The notes beneath the pieces are model-generated. The model did not search any database, was not told the DNA's origin, and saw only the letters and a list, made by a program, of their open reading frames with translations. Source: Streptomyces vinaceus (GTDB lineage: Bacteria > Actinomycetota > Actinomycetes > Streptomycetales > Streptomycetaceae). From it: DNA of 64,000 bases. The stretch is taken from NCBI RefSeq assembly GCF_008704935.1, contig NZ_CP023692.1:4330001-4394000 (forward strand), written 5' to 3'. Position 1 is the stretch's first letter. Every line of letters starts with the position of its first letter. The translations under genes were made by a program, and so were the position numbers. Below, one piece after another: positions 24,102 to 32,609 of the stretch.

Positions 24102-24542
24102 TCAGCGGTGCTTCTCCTCCAGGACGATGTCCCGCTCGGCCTGCGCCAGGTAGGACACGCGCACGCCGAACCCGGAGTTCAGGCTCGCCGCCTGGAGCCT
24201 GGCCTGCGCACCGGCCGCGCCCGGGTGCACGTCCACCAGCTCCAGCGAGGCGGAGGCGGACCAGTCGTGCTCCCGCCCGTCGCACACGGCCTCCTCGCCG
24301 CCGAAGCCGAGGCGGGTGGCGTCCTGGGCGAGCGTGAGCTGGATTTGCACTCCACGGGGTGACGAGGGCGCGCACGCGTAGGTCCCGTAAAGGGTGACGT
24401 GGCCGTCCTCGGAAATGTGGCCGACTTCCTGTACGGAAATCGAATTCTCGTGGGAACGGGCGTCGGCCGGAGCGGTGAACGCGGTGGCGGCGGCCAGTGC
24501 GGAAAGCGCCGTCACGGTCAGCCGGCGGGTGGAAACGCGCAT
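24102..24542 (-). CDS. Secreted DUF6299-like protein
   Basis: A 146-residue exported protein with signal peptide MRVSTRRLTVTALSALAAAT to APADA. The mature beta-rich domain begins ENSISVQEVGHISEDGHVTL, has YGTYAC and EEAVCDGREHD (two cysteines likely paired), and ends in a charged EEKHR. The opening 'GHISEDGHVTLYGTYAC' resembles the small secreted Streptomyces family I know as DUF6299; I am not certain of the number. Start ATG 24542 has GGAGGA five bases upstream. It is divergent from the lipoprotein gene at 24707, sharing a 164-base promoter region. Function unknown. Confidence 0.75.
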   Translation of the reverse strand: MRVSTRRLTVTALSALAAATAFTAPADARSHENSISVQEVGHISEDGHVTLYGTYACAPSSPRGVQIQLTLAQDATRLGFGGEEAVCDGREHDWSASASLELVDVHPGAAGAQARLQAASLNSGFGVRVSYLAQAERDIVLEEKHR

Positions 24543-24706
24543 GAATCCTCCATGGGGGGTGGGGCGGCACAAAAGCGCCGAAACGCATTGTGCTGGCAGA
24601 TGGCGGGCAACTCCTTCCGCGCACCCGTGTCGGTGTGTGCAATTGCCCGCTCGGGCGCGTGAGACTGGCCGGAAATACCTCCCGAAGGTCCCCGAAGGGA
24701 TCACGC

Positions 24707-25273
24707 ATGCGCCAGAACGCTTCCGTCCTCGCCGCCGCTCTCCTGCCCTTCCTGCTGTTCGGTGCCACGGCCTGCTCCGCCCCCGAGGGGGCCGCCCTCG
24801 CCCCCGCCGCGGCGCCCGCCGTCCCGGTGGACGACGGCGCCCCGGGGGCGGCCGCCCCGAAGGATGCCCATGTGGGTGAAGCCGTACGGGTGCGCGGGCG
24901 CCAGGTGGGCCGGCACCTGCAGGCCGTGCTCAACGCGTACGTGGACCCCGCGGTCAGCGTCGAGACGAACTACGCCCCGCCCGCGGGCAAGCGCTGGGTG
25001 GCCGCGTCGATGTCGTTCGTCAACGTCGGCGGGGACTCGTACGGGGAACTGGGGCAGATGTGGGCGTACGACAGTGCGGGAGGGCGCCACGGGGTGGTGC
25101 CGACCGGTGAACTGACCACCGGAAAACCGCTCGCCTTCGATTCCCTCGCCGTCGGCGGGCGGGCCGAGGGGTGGGTGGTGTTCGAAATTCCGGAAAAGGC
25201 GCGCATCGTGCGGCTCCAGTACCAGGACGCGAACATGCAGGCGAATTCCGGAGAGGGATTCTGGGCCGTCTAG
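24707..25273 (+). CDS. DUF4352-like lipoprotein
   Basis: A 188-residue predicted lipoprotein. Signal peptide MRQNASVLAAALLPFLLFGA with lipobox-like ATAC, a Pro/Ala-rich linker, then an immunoglobulin-like domain: HVGEAVRVRGRQVGRHLQAV, PPAGKRWVAASMSFVNVGGD, and a C-terminal GGRAEGWVVFEIPEKARIVR. This matches DUF4352-type extracytoplasmic domains in layout (the PAGKRWVxxxMSFVNxG and GWVVFEIP positions). Start ATG 24707 has AAGGGA upstream. The ligand or partner is unknown. Confidence 0.75.
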   Translation: MRQNASVLAAALLPFLLFGATACSAPEGAALAPAAAPAVPVDDGAPGAAAPKDAHVGEAVRVRGRQVGRHLQAVLNAYVDPAVSVETNYAPPAGKRWVAASMSFVNVGGDSYGELGQMWAYDSAGGRHGVVPTGELTTGKPLAFDSLAVGGRAEGWVVFEIPEKARIVRLQYQDANMQANSGEGFWAV

Positions 25274-25329
25274 CCCGCCCGGGTGAAGGGCCGGAAAGGC
25301 GCGGCGGAGAGAGCACTAGGGTGCGGCGC

Positions 25330-25821
25330 ATGACTTCAACTCAAGCCGAAACCGACCGGTCCCACCTCGGCACCCTTTCGGTGCTCGCCTGGATCGGCGA
25401 CCCCGCCGAGGGCCACGACATCCCGTACCTGCTCGCCTACACCCTCGGCGACGGGCCGCAGGGGCGGGAGGCCGGGGAGACGGCCGCCCGCGGGCTGCTG
25501 GAGGAGATCGGCCTGCCCATCGGTGACGTGGTCATGGACGGCACCCGCAATCCGGCCGGCTTCCCCGTGCAGATCGTGCTCGCGGACAACCAGGTCGCGC
25601 TGACCCTGCCGGGGCTGAACGCGACCTGCACGGCCCCGGACGAGTGGGTCGCCGCGGCGAACGAGAGCGGCCAGGCCTACTTCCTGTTCGCCACGCGCGC
25701 CTGGCCCGAGGCCGTCCCGGGCCAGCCGGTCGATCCGAAGACCCTGCAGGAGTTCGCGGGCGACGAGGCCGTGCTCACGGGCAGCGCCCACTGCGTGCTC
25801 GCGGTGCGACGCCTGCAGTAG
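25330..25821 (+). CDS. Conserved Streptomyces protein, DUF5949-like
   Basis: A 163-residue cytoplasmic protein without signal peptide or membrane helix. Recognisable stretches are HLGTLSVLAWIGDPAEGHDI, YLLAYTLGDGPQGREAG, PAGFPVQIVLADNQVALTLP and a C-terminal HCVLAVRRLQ. It resembles the Streptomyces-restricted family I know as DUF5949, from memory only. Start ATG 25330 lacks a strong ribosome site. It is convergent with the P450 gene. Function unknown. Confidence 0.68.
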   Translation: MTSTQAETDRSHLGTLSVLAWIGDPAEGHDIPYLLAYTLGDGPQGREAGETAARGLLEEIGLPIGDVVMDGTRNPAGFPVQIVLADNQVALTLPGLNATCTAPDEWVAAANESGQAYFLFATRAWPEAVPGQPVDPKTLQEFAGDEAVLTGSAHCVLAVRRLQ

Positions 25822-25878
25822 GGCGCTCCCGCGCTCCGGCCGCCGGGCTCCCAGCCTGCCCGGTGGCCGGCCGCGCCC

Positions 25879-27147
25879 TCAGGGGCGCTCGAACGCGAAC
25901 TTGAGCGAGCGGACCCGGTTGTCGAAGTTCGAGCCCGCCAGGTCCGGCAGCCCCACCGCCCTCAGCCCCACCGGCCGGGTCAGCAGTTCGCGGAACAGGG
26001 CCTTCATCTCCACGCGGGCCAGGTGCGCGCCCAGGCAGAAGTGCGGGCCGCCGCCGCCGAAGCCCAGGTGCGGATTGGGCGAGCGGGTGATGTCGAAGGC
26101 GTCGGGGTCGGGGAAGACCGCCTCGTCGCGGTTGGCGGAGGCGTAGTACAGCACGACCTTGTCGCCGGGGTGGAACAGGTGCCCGCCCAGGGTGTGTTCG
26201 GCGGCCACGGTCCTGCGGAACTGGATGATCGGCGTCGAGTGGCGGATCATCTCGTCCACCGCGCCGTCCGCGTACGTCTCGAAGTCCCCGATCAGCAGGT
26301 CCCGTTGGGCCGGGTGATCGGTCAGCAGGCTCAGCCCGTGGGTGATCGCGTTGCGGGTGGTCTCCACCCCGGCCACCATCAGCAGCGAGAAGAACGCGCC
26401 GAGCTGGCGGGCGTTCAGCCCCTGTCCGTCCACATCGGCGCTGACCAGCGCCGAGATCAGGTCGTCGGTGGGGTTCCTGCGCCGCTCCCGGCCGATGCCC
26501 GCGACCATCCGCTGCATCCTGGCCAGGGCCCGCAGCCCGCGTCCCGGCATCCGCAGCCGGGCGGCCAGGCCCCGCTCGACGCCGATGTTCTCCGAGGCGT
26601 GGTTGACGCGGTCGGCGATCTCGGCGCGGTGGCGTTCCGGGATCCCCATCATGTTGCAGATGACCTCCAGCGGCAGCCGGGAGGACACGGCCGAGACGAA
26701 CTCGTCGGGCTCCTGCGCCAGTACGTCGTCCACGATCCGGGCGGCCACCGCGTGGATGTCCGCCTCGGCCGCCGCCAGCAGCCGCGGGGTGAACGCCCGC
26801 TGCACGATCTTGCGCAGCCGCGCGTGGTCCGCGCCGTCGAGGTTGACCATCGAGTCCCCGAACAGGGCCCGCACCCACCGGGCCGGCTCGGGCGTGGTCA
26901 CCCCGGGCGCGCTGGCGAACACCTTGGGCAGCCGGCTCGCCTCCTGGACGTCCGCGTGGCGTACGAGGGCCCAGTGGCCGCGGCCCTTGCCCTCGGGCAC
27001 GTAGACCGGCGAGTCCAGGGCCCGCAGCCGGGCGAACGCCGCGAGGCGCGCCGCCGGGGGCTGCTGCCAGAACGCCGGGTCGGCGAGCTCCCCGTACTCC
27101 GCCACCGCCGCGCCCGTGTCCGCGTACCGCTGTACCGGGACCTTCAT
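25879..27147 (-). CDS. Cytochrome P450
   Basis: A 422-residue soluble class I P450 monooxygenase. The oxygen-binding I-helix motif is AGVETTRNAITHG, the K-helix ExxR region is DEMIRHSTPIIQFRRTV, and the heme loop FGGGGPHFCLGAHLAR places the thiolate ligand at Cys371. The meander NRDEAVFPDPDAFDITRSPN is intact. Start ATG 27147 follows GGGAGAAGAAACG. There is no ferredoxin gene next to it. The neighbouring LtrA-like gene lies upstream on the same strand with a 63-base gap. Substrate not predictable; the sequence looks more like steroid/terpenoid-type bacterial P450s than macrolide ones, which is only an impression. Confidence 0.92.
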   Translation of the reverse strand: MKVPVQRYADTGAAVAEYGELADPAFWQQPPAARLAAFARLRALDSPVYVPEGKGRGHWALVRHADVQEASRLPKVFASAPGVTTPEPARWVRALFGDSMVNLDGADHARLRKIVQRAFTPRLLAAAEADIHAVAARIVDDVLAQEPDEFVSAVSSRLPLEVICNMMGIPERHRAEIADRVNHASENIGVERGLAARLRMPGRGLRALARMQRMVAGIGRERRRNPTDDLISALVSADVDGQGLNARQLGAFFSLLMVAGVETTRNAITHGLSLLTDHPAQRDLLIGDFETYADGAVDEMIRHSTPIIQFRRTVAAEHTLGGHLFHPGDKVVLYYASANRDEAVFPDPDAFDITRSPNPHLGFGGGGPHFCLGAHLARVEMKALFRELLTRPVGLRAVGLPDLAGSNFDNRVRSLKFAFERP

Positions 27148-27210
27148 CGTTTCTTCTCCCTGTCGACGGCGCGCTCGCCGTGGCCGCCGCGGCCGCGGAG
27201 CCCGCCGTCC

Positions 27211-28371
27211 TCACGCACCAGAACGCTGCCGGTGGGCCAAGGTCACGCCCGCCGCGACGGAGGCCGCGCCGACCAGCCCGGCCCACAGCACCGCGTGCGC
27301 GCCGGTCCACGCGCAGGCGAGGATCGCCAGCGCCGTGAGCGGCAGCACCAGCTGCTGGGCCGTACCGCGCTTGAAGTGGCGGGAGTGCAGGAGCCAGACG
27401 AAGGCCAGGAAGAGCGCCGCAGGGACGCACACCGCGAGGTTGGCGGACAGTTCCGAGATGTGGGCGTTGCCGACCGCGTGCTCGATCGCCACTTCCAGGC
27501 CGGCCCCGATGGCCGCGGCCGAAGCGAAGATCACGTAGTGCCCGTACCCCCACGGGATGGCCTCGCGGTTGCTCCGCAGCCGGTCGTGGGCGGGGACGGC
27601 GAAGTAGATCCACCAGGCCGCGAAGACCAGCAGCAGACCGCCGGCGGCGATCGGCAGCAACTCGCCCAGGGCCTCGTGCTCGTCGATCGCCGACTGGACG
27701 GCGACCGTGCTGGCGGCGATGGTCTCGCCGAGCACGATGATGGTGAACAGGCCGTACCGCTCGGCGATGTGGTGCGGGTGCCACTGGGTCTGGTAGCTGC
27801 GCTCGGCGAGCACCGGGATCAGCAACTCCACCAGCACGAGCGCCAGGAACAGCCATCGGCGGGAGTCCTCGGGCGCCCAGAGCAGCGCCACCCAGCCGGC
27901 CTGGCAGGCCAGCAGGCCGATCGCGTACGTGAGCGCGGTGCGCCGGGCCGGACCCTGCTCCCCGGCGGCGGCGCGCAGCCACTGCGCGGTGAGCGCGAAG
28001 CGCATCACCACGTAGCCGAGGACGGAGACGGTCCAGTCGTTGTCGTTGAAGGCGCGCGGGATCCCGGCCGAGTAGATGAGCACACCGGCGATCTGCACGA
28101 GGGTCGCGATCCGGTACGGCACGTCGTCGACGTCGTAGGCGGAGGCGAACCAGGTGAAGTTCATCCAGGCCCACCACACCCCGAAGAACACGAAGAGGTA
28201 GCCGGTGACGCCGGCGCCGACATGGCCCTCGGCGAGCGCGTGGACGAGCTGCCGGCCGGCCTGTGCCACGGCGACGACGAAGCAGAGGTCGAAGAACAGC
28301 TCCAGCGGGGTCGAGGCCCGGTGGCTCTCGTGCCTGCTGCGGGACGTCATCGGCACGTATGTCATGGTCAT
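27211..28371 (-). CDS. Low temperature requirement A (LtrA) family membrane protein
   Basis: A 386-residue polytopic membrane protein of the LtrA family, with the N-terminal signature STPLELFFDLCFVVAVAQAG, then WWAWMNFTWFASAYDVDDVP and HHIAERYGLFTIIVLGETIA. Roughly ten to eleven helices follow. The biochemical role of this family is not established. Three possible ATGs exist (28371, 28365, 28350) with no clear ribosome site; I took the longest. It is divergent from narK, with a 195-base region between holding a GGGCGAC/GTCGCCC inverted repeat (28445-28472). Confidence 0.85.
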   Translation of the reverse strand: MTMTYVPMTSRSRHESHRASTPLELFFDLCFVVAVAQAGRQLVHALAEGHVGAGVTGYLFVFFGVWWAWMNFTWFASAYDVDDVPYRIATLVQIAGVLIYSAGIPRAFNDNDWTVSVLGYVVMRFALTAQWLRAAAGEQGPARRTALTYAIGLLACQAGWVALLWAPEDSRRWLFLALVLVELLIPVLAERSYQTQWHPHHIAERYGLFTIIVLGETIAASTVAVQSAIDEHEALGELLPIAAGGLLLVFAAWWIYFAVPAHDRLRSNREAIPWGYGHYVIFASAAAIGAGLEVAIEHAVGNAHISELSANLAVCVPAALFLAFVWLLHSRHFKRGTAQQLVLPLTALAILACAWTGAHAVLWAGLVGAASVAAGVTLAHRQRSGA

Positions 28372-28566
28372 ACCGCACAGGACAGCAGCCGTACGCCGGT
28401 CGGCAGGCGAGGCGCGCGGCCGGGGTCCCAGACCTACGCACTGTGGGCGACGGGACCTTGTCCTTGTCGCCCGCGCGACGTTCTCCTCTGATGCCGGGGG
28501 ACCCGCGGGACGGAGCCTGGACAGGTCAGGACCCTCAGGAGTCTTCTCAAACCCCCAGGACACGCC

Positions 28567-29991
28567 ATGAGTTCCGCCACGCAGGATCTGCGCACGGAGG
28601 CGGGCCGCCGCGCGCAGGCGCCCGATCCGGCGCAGTACCGCCCCGGCCGCACCATCACGGACTGGGCGCCGCAGGATCCGTCCTTCTGGCGCGCCACGGG
28701 CAGGCGGGTCGCCACCCGCAACCTGTGGATCGCGGTGCCGGCCCTGCTCGTGGCCTTCGTGGTCTGGCAGGTCTGGAGCATCACGGCGACGAACCTCAAG
28801 GACGTCGGCTTCGGCTTCAGCCGGTCGCAGCTGTTCTGGCTGACGGCCGTCCCGGGCCTCACCGGCGGTACGGCGCGGATCCTCTACACCTTCCTCGGGC
28901 CGATGATCGGCCAGCGCCGCTTCACGGCGATCTCGACGGTGGTGCTGGTCGGCCCGCTGCTGTGGCTGGGCTTCGCCGTGCAGAACCCGGACACCCCGTA
29001 CGGCACGATGATCGCGATCGCCGCGCTGTGCGGCATCGGCGGCGCGAACTTCTCCTCCTCGCTCGCCAACATCGGCTTCTTCTACCCGAAGCAGGAGAAG
29101 GGCAACGCGACCGGCATCAACGGGGGCCTGGGCAACCTGGGCGTATCGGTGGTCCAGCTGCTGACCCCGATCCTGATCACCTCCTCCGTGCTGGCGATCG
29201 GAGCGGGTCAGAGGAAGGCGGACGGCTCGGAGATCTACCTCCAGAACGCGGCGTTCGTCTGGATCCCGGTCCTGATCGTGCTCGCGGCCGTGGCCTGGTT
29301 CGGGCAGAACGACCTGAAGGTGGCCTCCACCCCCTTCAGCCAGCAGAAGGTCATCTTCAAGCGCAAGCACAACTGGCTGATGACCTGGCTGTACGTCGGT
29401 ACGTTCGGCTCCTTCATCGGCTTCGCGGCGGCCCTCCCGCTGCTCATCAAGACCACCTTCCCGGCGTACTCGGTGGCGACGTACGCCTGGATGGGCCCGG
29501 CGCTGGGCGCCCTGGCGCGTTGGGCGGGCGGCTGGATCGCAGACAAGCTGGGCGGCGCCCGGGTGACGATCCTGTCCTTCGTGGGCATGGCCGGCTCGAT
29601 CATCGGTGTGATCACCTTCCTCCCGGCGGGCTCGGACCAGGGCTCCTTCCACGGGTTCTTCCTCTGCTTCCTGGCGGCGTTCTTCTTCTCGGGCATCGGC
29701 AACGGCTCGACGTTCCGCCAGATCCCGGTGATCTTCCGGGGCCGGCACCTGAAGGGCCTGACGGAGGGCACGCCGCAGTACGCGGCCGCGCTGAGGCAAG
29801 CGGAGATCGAGTCGGGAGCGGTCACCGGTTTCACGGCGGCGATCGCGGCGTACGGCTTCTTCTTCATCCCGGCGATGTTCGCCAACTTCGCGGTGACCAG
29901 CGCCATGTGGGGCTTCGTGGGCTTCTACGCCAGCTGTGTGGCGGTGGCCTGGTGGTTCTACGCCCGCAAGGGCGCGGAAGCCCCGAGCTAG
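28567..29991 (+). CDS. narK: NarK-type nitrate/nitrite transporter (copy 1)
   Basis: A 474-residue major-facilitator protein of the nitrate/nitrite porter family with about 12 helices. Signature stretches are PGLTGGTARILYTFLGPMIG, GGANFSSSLANIGFFYPKQE-KGNATGINGG-GNLG, and the second half AGGWIADKLGGARVTILSFV and GNGSTFRQIPVIF. These contain the conserved Arg residues and Asn/Gly-rich nitrate-signature segments. It moves nitrate in and/or nitrite out. Start ATG 28567 has CAGGA upstream. It is highly similar to the NarK at 38543-39982. It sits just upstream of pyruvate formate-lyase, on the same strand but with a separate promoter region. Confidence 0.92.
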   Translation: MSSATQDLRTEAGRRAQAPDPAQYRPGRTITDWAPQDPSFWRATGRRVATRNLWIAVPALLVAFVVWQVWSITATNLKDVGFGFSRSQLFWLTAVPGLTGGTARILYTFLGPMIGQRRFTAISTVVLVGPLLWLGFAVQNPDTPYGTMIAIAALCGIGGANFSSSLANIGFFYPKQEKGNATGINGGLGNLGVSVVQLLTPILITSSVLAIGAGQRKADGSEIYLQNAAFVWIPVLIVLAAVAWFGQNDLKVASTPFSQQKVIFKRKHNWLMTWLYVGTFGSFIGFAAALPLLIKTTFPAYSVATYAWMGPALGALARWAGGWIADKLGGARVTILSFVGMAGSIIGVITFLPAGSDQGSFHGFFLCFLAAFFFSGIGNGSTFRQIPVIFRGRHLKGLTEGTPQYAAALRQAEIESGAVTGFTAAIAAYGFFFIPAMFANFAVTSAMWGFVGFYASCVAVAWWFYARKGAEAPS

Positions 29992-30031
29992 ACCGACCCC
30001 CGCCGCACCGGTGAGGCTGGGGCGGCCCCTC

Positions 30032-30049
30032 TTGTGAAAATCTTCACGA
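30032..30049. promoter_or_regulatory. Rex-type (or Crp-like) operator upstream of pflB
   Basis: TTGTGAA-AATC-TTCACGA: near-perfect match (one end base off) to the Streptomyces Rex operator TTGTGAA-N4-TTCACAA, which responds to the NADH/NAD+ ratio. The same bases fit the Crp/FNR pattern TGTGA-N6-TCACA. Located about 180 bases before the pflB ATG and 40 bases after narK. Confidence 0.7.
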
Positions 30050-30057
30050 GCTCGTGA
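30044..30057. promoter_or_regulatory. Perfect 14-bp palindrome overlapping the Rex-like site
   Basis: TCACGAGCTCGTGA is its own reverse complement and shares six bases with the right arm of the Rex-like operator. It could be a second regulator site competing with the first. Confidence 0.4.
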
Positions 30058-30227
30058 GGGGCCTTGGGCCTGGGAGGAATCCCAGGTCGGAGGGGGTGTC
30101 AGGGTCTCGGGCGGTGAGACGGCAGGACCTTTGGACGTCGGATCGGGACCATCGCGGCGGCAAATGATCGATCAAAAGGCGTGCAATGGAGGCAAGCGAT
30201 GACACGCGACGGAAGAAGGTGCCGGCC

Positions 30228-32498
30228 ATGACTGCCACTCCTGTGGAGACCACGAAGAACGGCGAGGCCTGGGAGGGGTTCAGGGGCGGTCTGTGGCGCG
30301 ACGCCATCGACGTCCGCGACTTCATCCAGCAGAACTACACGCCGTACGAAGGCGGCGACGAGTTCCTCGCCGGGCCCACCGCCCGCACCACCGCCGTGTG
30401 GAGGGCCGTCACGGACAAGTTCCCCGAGGAGCGCGAGAAGGGCGTCCTCGACGTCGCGTACGACGTCCCCTCGACCATCACCGCGCACGCGCCCGGCTAC
30501 ATCGACCGCGACAAGGACCTGATCGTCGGCCTCCAGACCGACGCCCCGCTCAAGCGCGCGATCATGCCGTACGGCGGCTGGCGCATGGTCGCCGGCGCCC
30601 TGGAGACGTACGGCTACCCGGTCTCCGAGGAGCTGGAGCAGGTCTTCACGCAGTACCGCAAGACGCACAACGCCGGTGTCTTCGACGCCTACACCCCCGA
30701 GATCCGCGCCGCCCGCAAGGCCGGCGTCGTCACCGGGCTGCCGGACGCGTACGGCCGCGGCCGCATCATCGGCGACTACCGCCGCGTCGCCCTCTACGGC
30801 GTCGACCGCCTCGTCGAGGTCAAGAAGGAGGAGAAGGAGGAGCTGAACTCCCTCTCCGCGAGCCCCCGGCCGCTGGAAGAGACGATCCGCCTGCGCGAGG
30901 AGCTCTCCGAGCAGATCCGCGCCCTCGCCGAGCTCAAGGCGATGGCCGCCTCCTACGGCTGCGACATCTCCGGCCCCGCGCGCACGGGCCGCGAGGCCGT
31001 CCAGTGGCTGTACTTCGCCTACTTGGCCGCCGTGAAGGAGCAGAACGGCGCGGCCATGTCGCTGGGCCGGACCTCCACCTTCATCGACGTCTACCTCCAG
31101 CGCGACATCGAGTCCGGCCTCCTGACGGAGGAGCGGGCGCAGGAGCTCGTCGACGACTTCATCATCAAGCTGCGGATCGTGCGCTTCCTGCGCACGCCCG
31201 AGTACGACGAGCTGTTCTCCGGCGACCCGACCTGGGTCACCGAGTCCATCGCCGGCATGGGCGAGGACGGCCGCCCGCTGGTCACCCGTACCTCCTTCCG
31301 CTACCTCCAGACCCTCTACAACCTGGGCCCGGCCCCCGAGCCGAACATGACCGTCTTCTGGTCGCCGCGGCTGCCGCAGGGCTTCAAGGAGTTCTGCGCC
31401 CGCGTCTCCATCGACACCTCCTCGGTGCAGTACGAGTCCGACGAGCTGATGCGCCCGCGCTTCGGCGACGACACCGCGATCGCCTGCTGCGTCTCCGCGA
31501 TGCCGGTCGGCAAGCAGATGCAGTACTTCGGCGCCCGCGTGAACCTCGCCAAGACCCTCCTGTACGCGATCAACGGCGGCCGGGACGAGAAGTCCGGCGC
31601 CCAGGTCGGCCCGGCGAGCGGCGCCATCACCTCGGACGTCCTCGACTACGACGAGGTCATGGCCAAGTTCGACACGCAGATGGAGTGGCTCGCCGACACC
31701 TACGTCCACGCGCTGAACGTCATCCACTACATGCACGACAAGTACGCGTACGAGCGCATCGAGATGGCGCTCCACGACCGCGACGTGCGCCGCACGATGG
31801 CCTGCGGCATCGCCGGCCTGTCGGTCGCCGCCGACTCGCTGGCCGCCATCAAGTACGCGAAGGTCCGCGTGCACCGCGACGGGACCGGCCTGGCCACGGA
31901 CTACACGGTCGAGGGCGAGTACCCGGCGTACGGGAACAACGACGACCGGGTCGACGGCATCGCGGTCCGGCTGGTCGAGGAGTTCATGCGCAAGGTGCGC
32001 CGCCACCCGACGTACCGCGGAGCCGAGCACACCCAGTCCGTACTGACGATCACCTCGAACGTCGTCTACGGCAAGAAGACCGGCAACACCCCGGACGGCC
32101 GCCGCGCCGGCGAGCCGTTCTCCCCGGGCGCCAACCCGATGAACGGCCGCGACACCCACGGCTACGTCGCCTCGGCGCTGTCGGTCGCGAAGCTGCCGTA
32201 CGAGGACGCCGAGGACGGCATCTCGCTGACCAACACCGTCACCCCCGACGGCCTGGGCCGCACTCCCGAGGAGCGGATCAAGAACCTGGCGGGTGTCCTC
32301 GACGGCTACATGGCCAGCGACGGCTTCCACATGAACGTCAACGTGCTCAACCGCGACGTGCTGCGGGACGCCATGGAACACCCCGAGGAGTACCCGCAGC
32401 TGACCATCCGGGTCAGCGGCTACGCGGTGAACTTCGTCCGGCTGACGCGGGACCAGCAGCTCGACGTGCTGAACCGCACCTTCCACGGCTCGCTGTAG
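30228..32498 (+). CDS. pflB: Pyruvate formate-lyase (formate C-acetyltransferase)
   Basis: Glycyl-radical enzyme converting pyruvate and CoA to acetyl-CoA and formate without oxygen. 756 residues, full length for the family. The active-site pair Cys420-Cys421 lies in AIACCVSAMPVGKQMQYFGA, and the glycyl-radical Gly731 in RVSGYAVNF; IMPYGGWRMV and SSVQYESDELMRPRFGDD are also typical. Start taken at ATG 30228 (AAGGTG upstream); an in-frame ATG at 30186 also has AAAGG. Its activase follows 111 bases downstream behind a hairpin. The Rex-like operator and position next to narK point to induction under oxygen limitation. Oxygen irreversibly cleaves active PFL, which makes it a surprising enzyme in an aerobic mycelial organism. 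Confidence 0.95.
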   Translation: MTATPVETTKNGEAWEGFRGGLWRDAIDVRDFIQQNYTPYEGGDEFLAGPTARTTAVWRAVTDKFPEEREKGVLDVAYDVPSTITAHAPGYIDRDKDLIVGLQTDAPLKRAIMPYGGWRMVAGALETYGYPVSEELEQVFTQYRKTHNAGVFDAYTPEIRAARKAGVVTGLPDAYGRGRIIGDYRRVALYGVDRLVEVKKEEKEELNSLSASPRPLEETIRLREELSEQIRALAELKAMAASYGCDISGPARTGREAVQWLYFAYLAAVKEQNGAAMSLGRTSTFIDVYLQRDIESGLLTEERAQELVDDFIIKLRIVRFLRTPEYDELFSGDPTWVTESIAGMGEDGRPLVTRTSFRYLQTLYNLGPAPEPNMTVFWSPRLPQGFKEFCARVSIDTSSVQYESDELMRPRFGDDTAIACCVSAMPVGKQMQYFGARVNLAKTLLYAINGGRDEKSGAQVGPASGAITSDVLDYDEVMAKFDTQMEWLADTYVHALNVIHYMHDKYAYERIEMALHDRDVRRTMACGIAGLSVAADSLAAIKYAKVRVHRDGTGLATDYTVEGEYPAYGNNDDRVDGIAVRLVEEFMRKVRRHPTYRGAEHTQSVLTITSNVVYGKKTGNTPDGRRAGEPFSPGANPMNGRDTHGYVASALSVAKLPYEDAEDGISLTNTVTPDGLGRTPEERIKNLAGVLDGYMASDGFHMNVNVLNRDVLRDAMEHPEEYPQLTIRVSGYAVNFVRLTRDQQLDVLNRTFHGSL

Positions 32499-32511
32499 CC
32501 CGCGGGGCCGT

Positions 32512-32548
32512 GCGGTCCGGGGCCGGCCCTCATCCGGCTCCGGACCGC
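32512..32548 (+). terminator. Hairpin between pflB and pflA
   Basis: 15-base arms (32512-32526, 32534-32548) with one mismatch and a seven-base loop, 14 bases after the pflB stop. It may terminate most transcripts and keep the activase at a lower level than PFL. Confidence 0.6.
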
Positions 32549-32609
32549 GCACCAAGGATCTCCGACCGGGATCGAGAAACGACGGACCACCGCTCAAGGG
32601 GTGCCTGCC

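Noticed and set aside
27211..29799. 862-codon minus-strand frame suggesting a fused LtrA protein
   Set aside because: Only the C-terminal 386 residues belong to LtrA; the rest is antisense to narK and has shadow composition.
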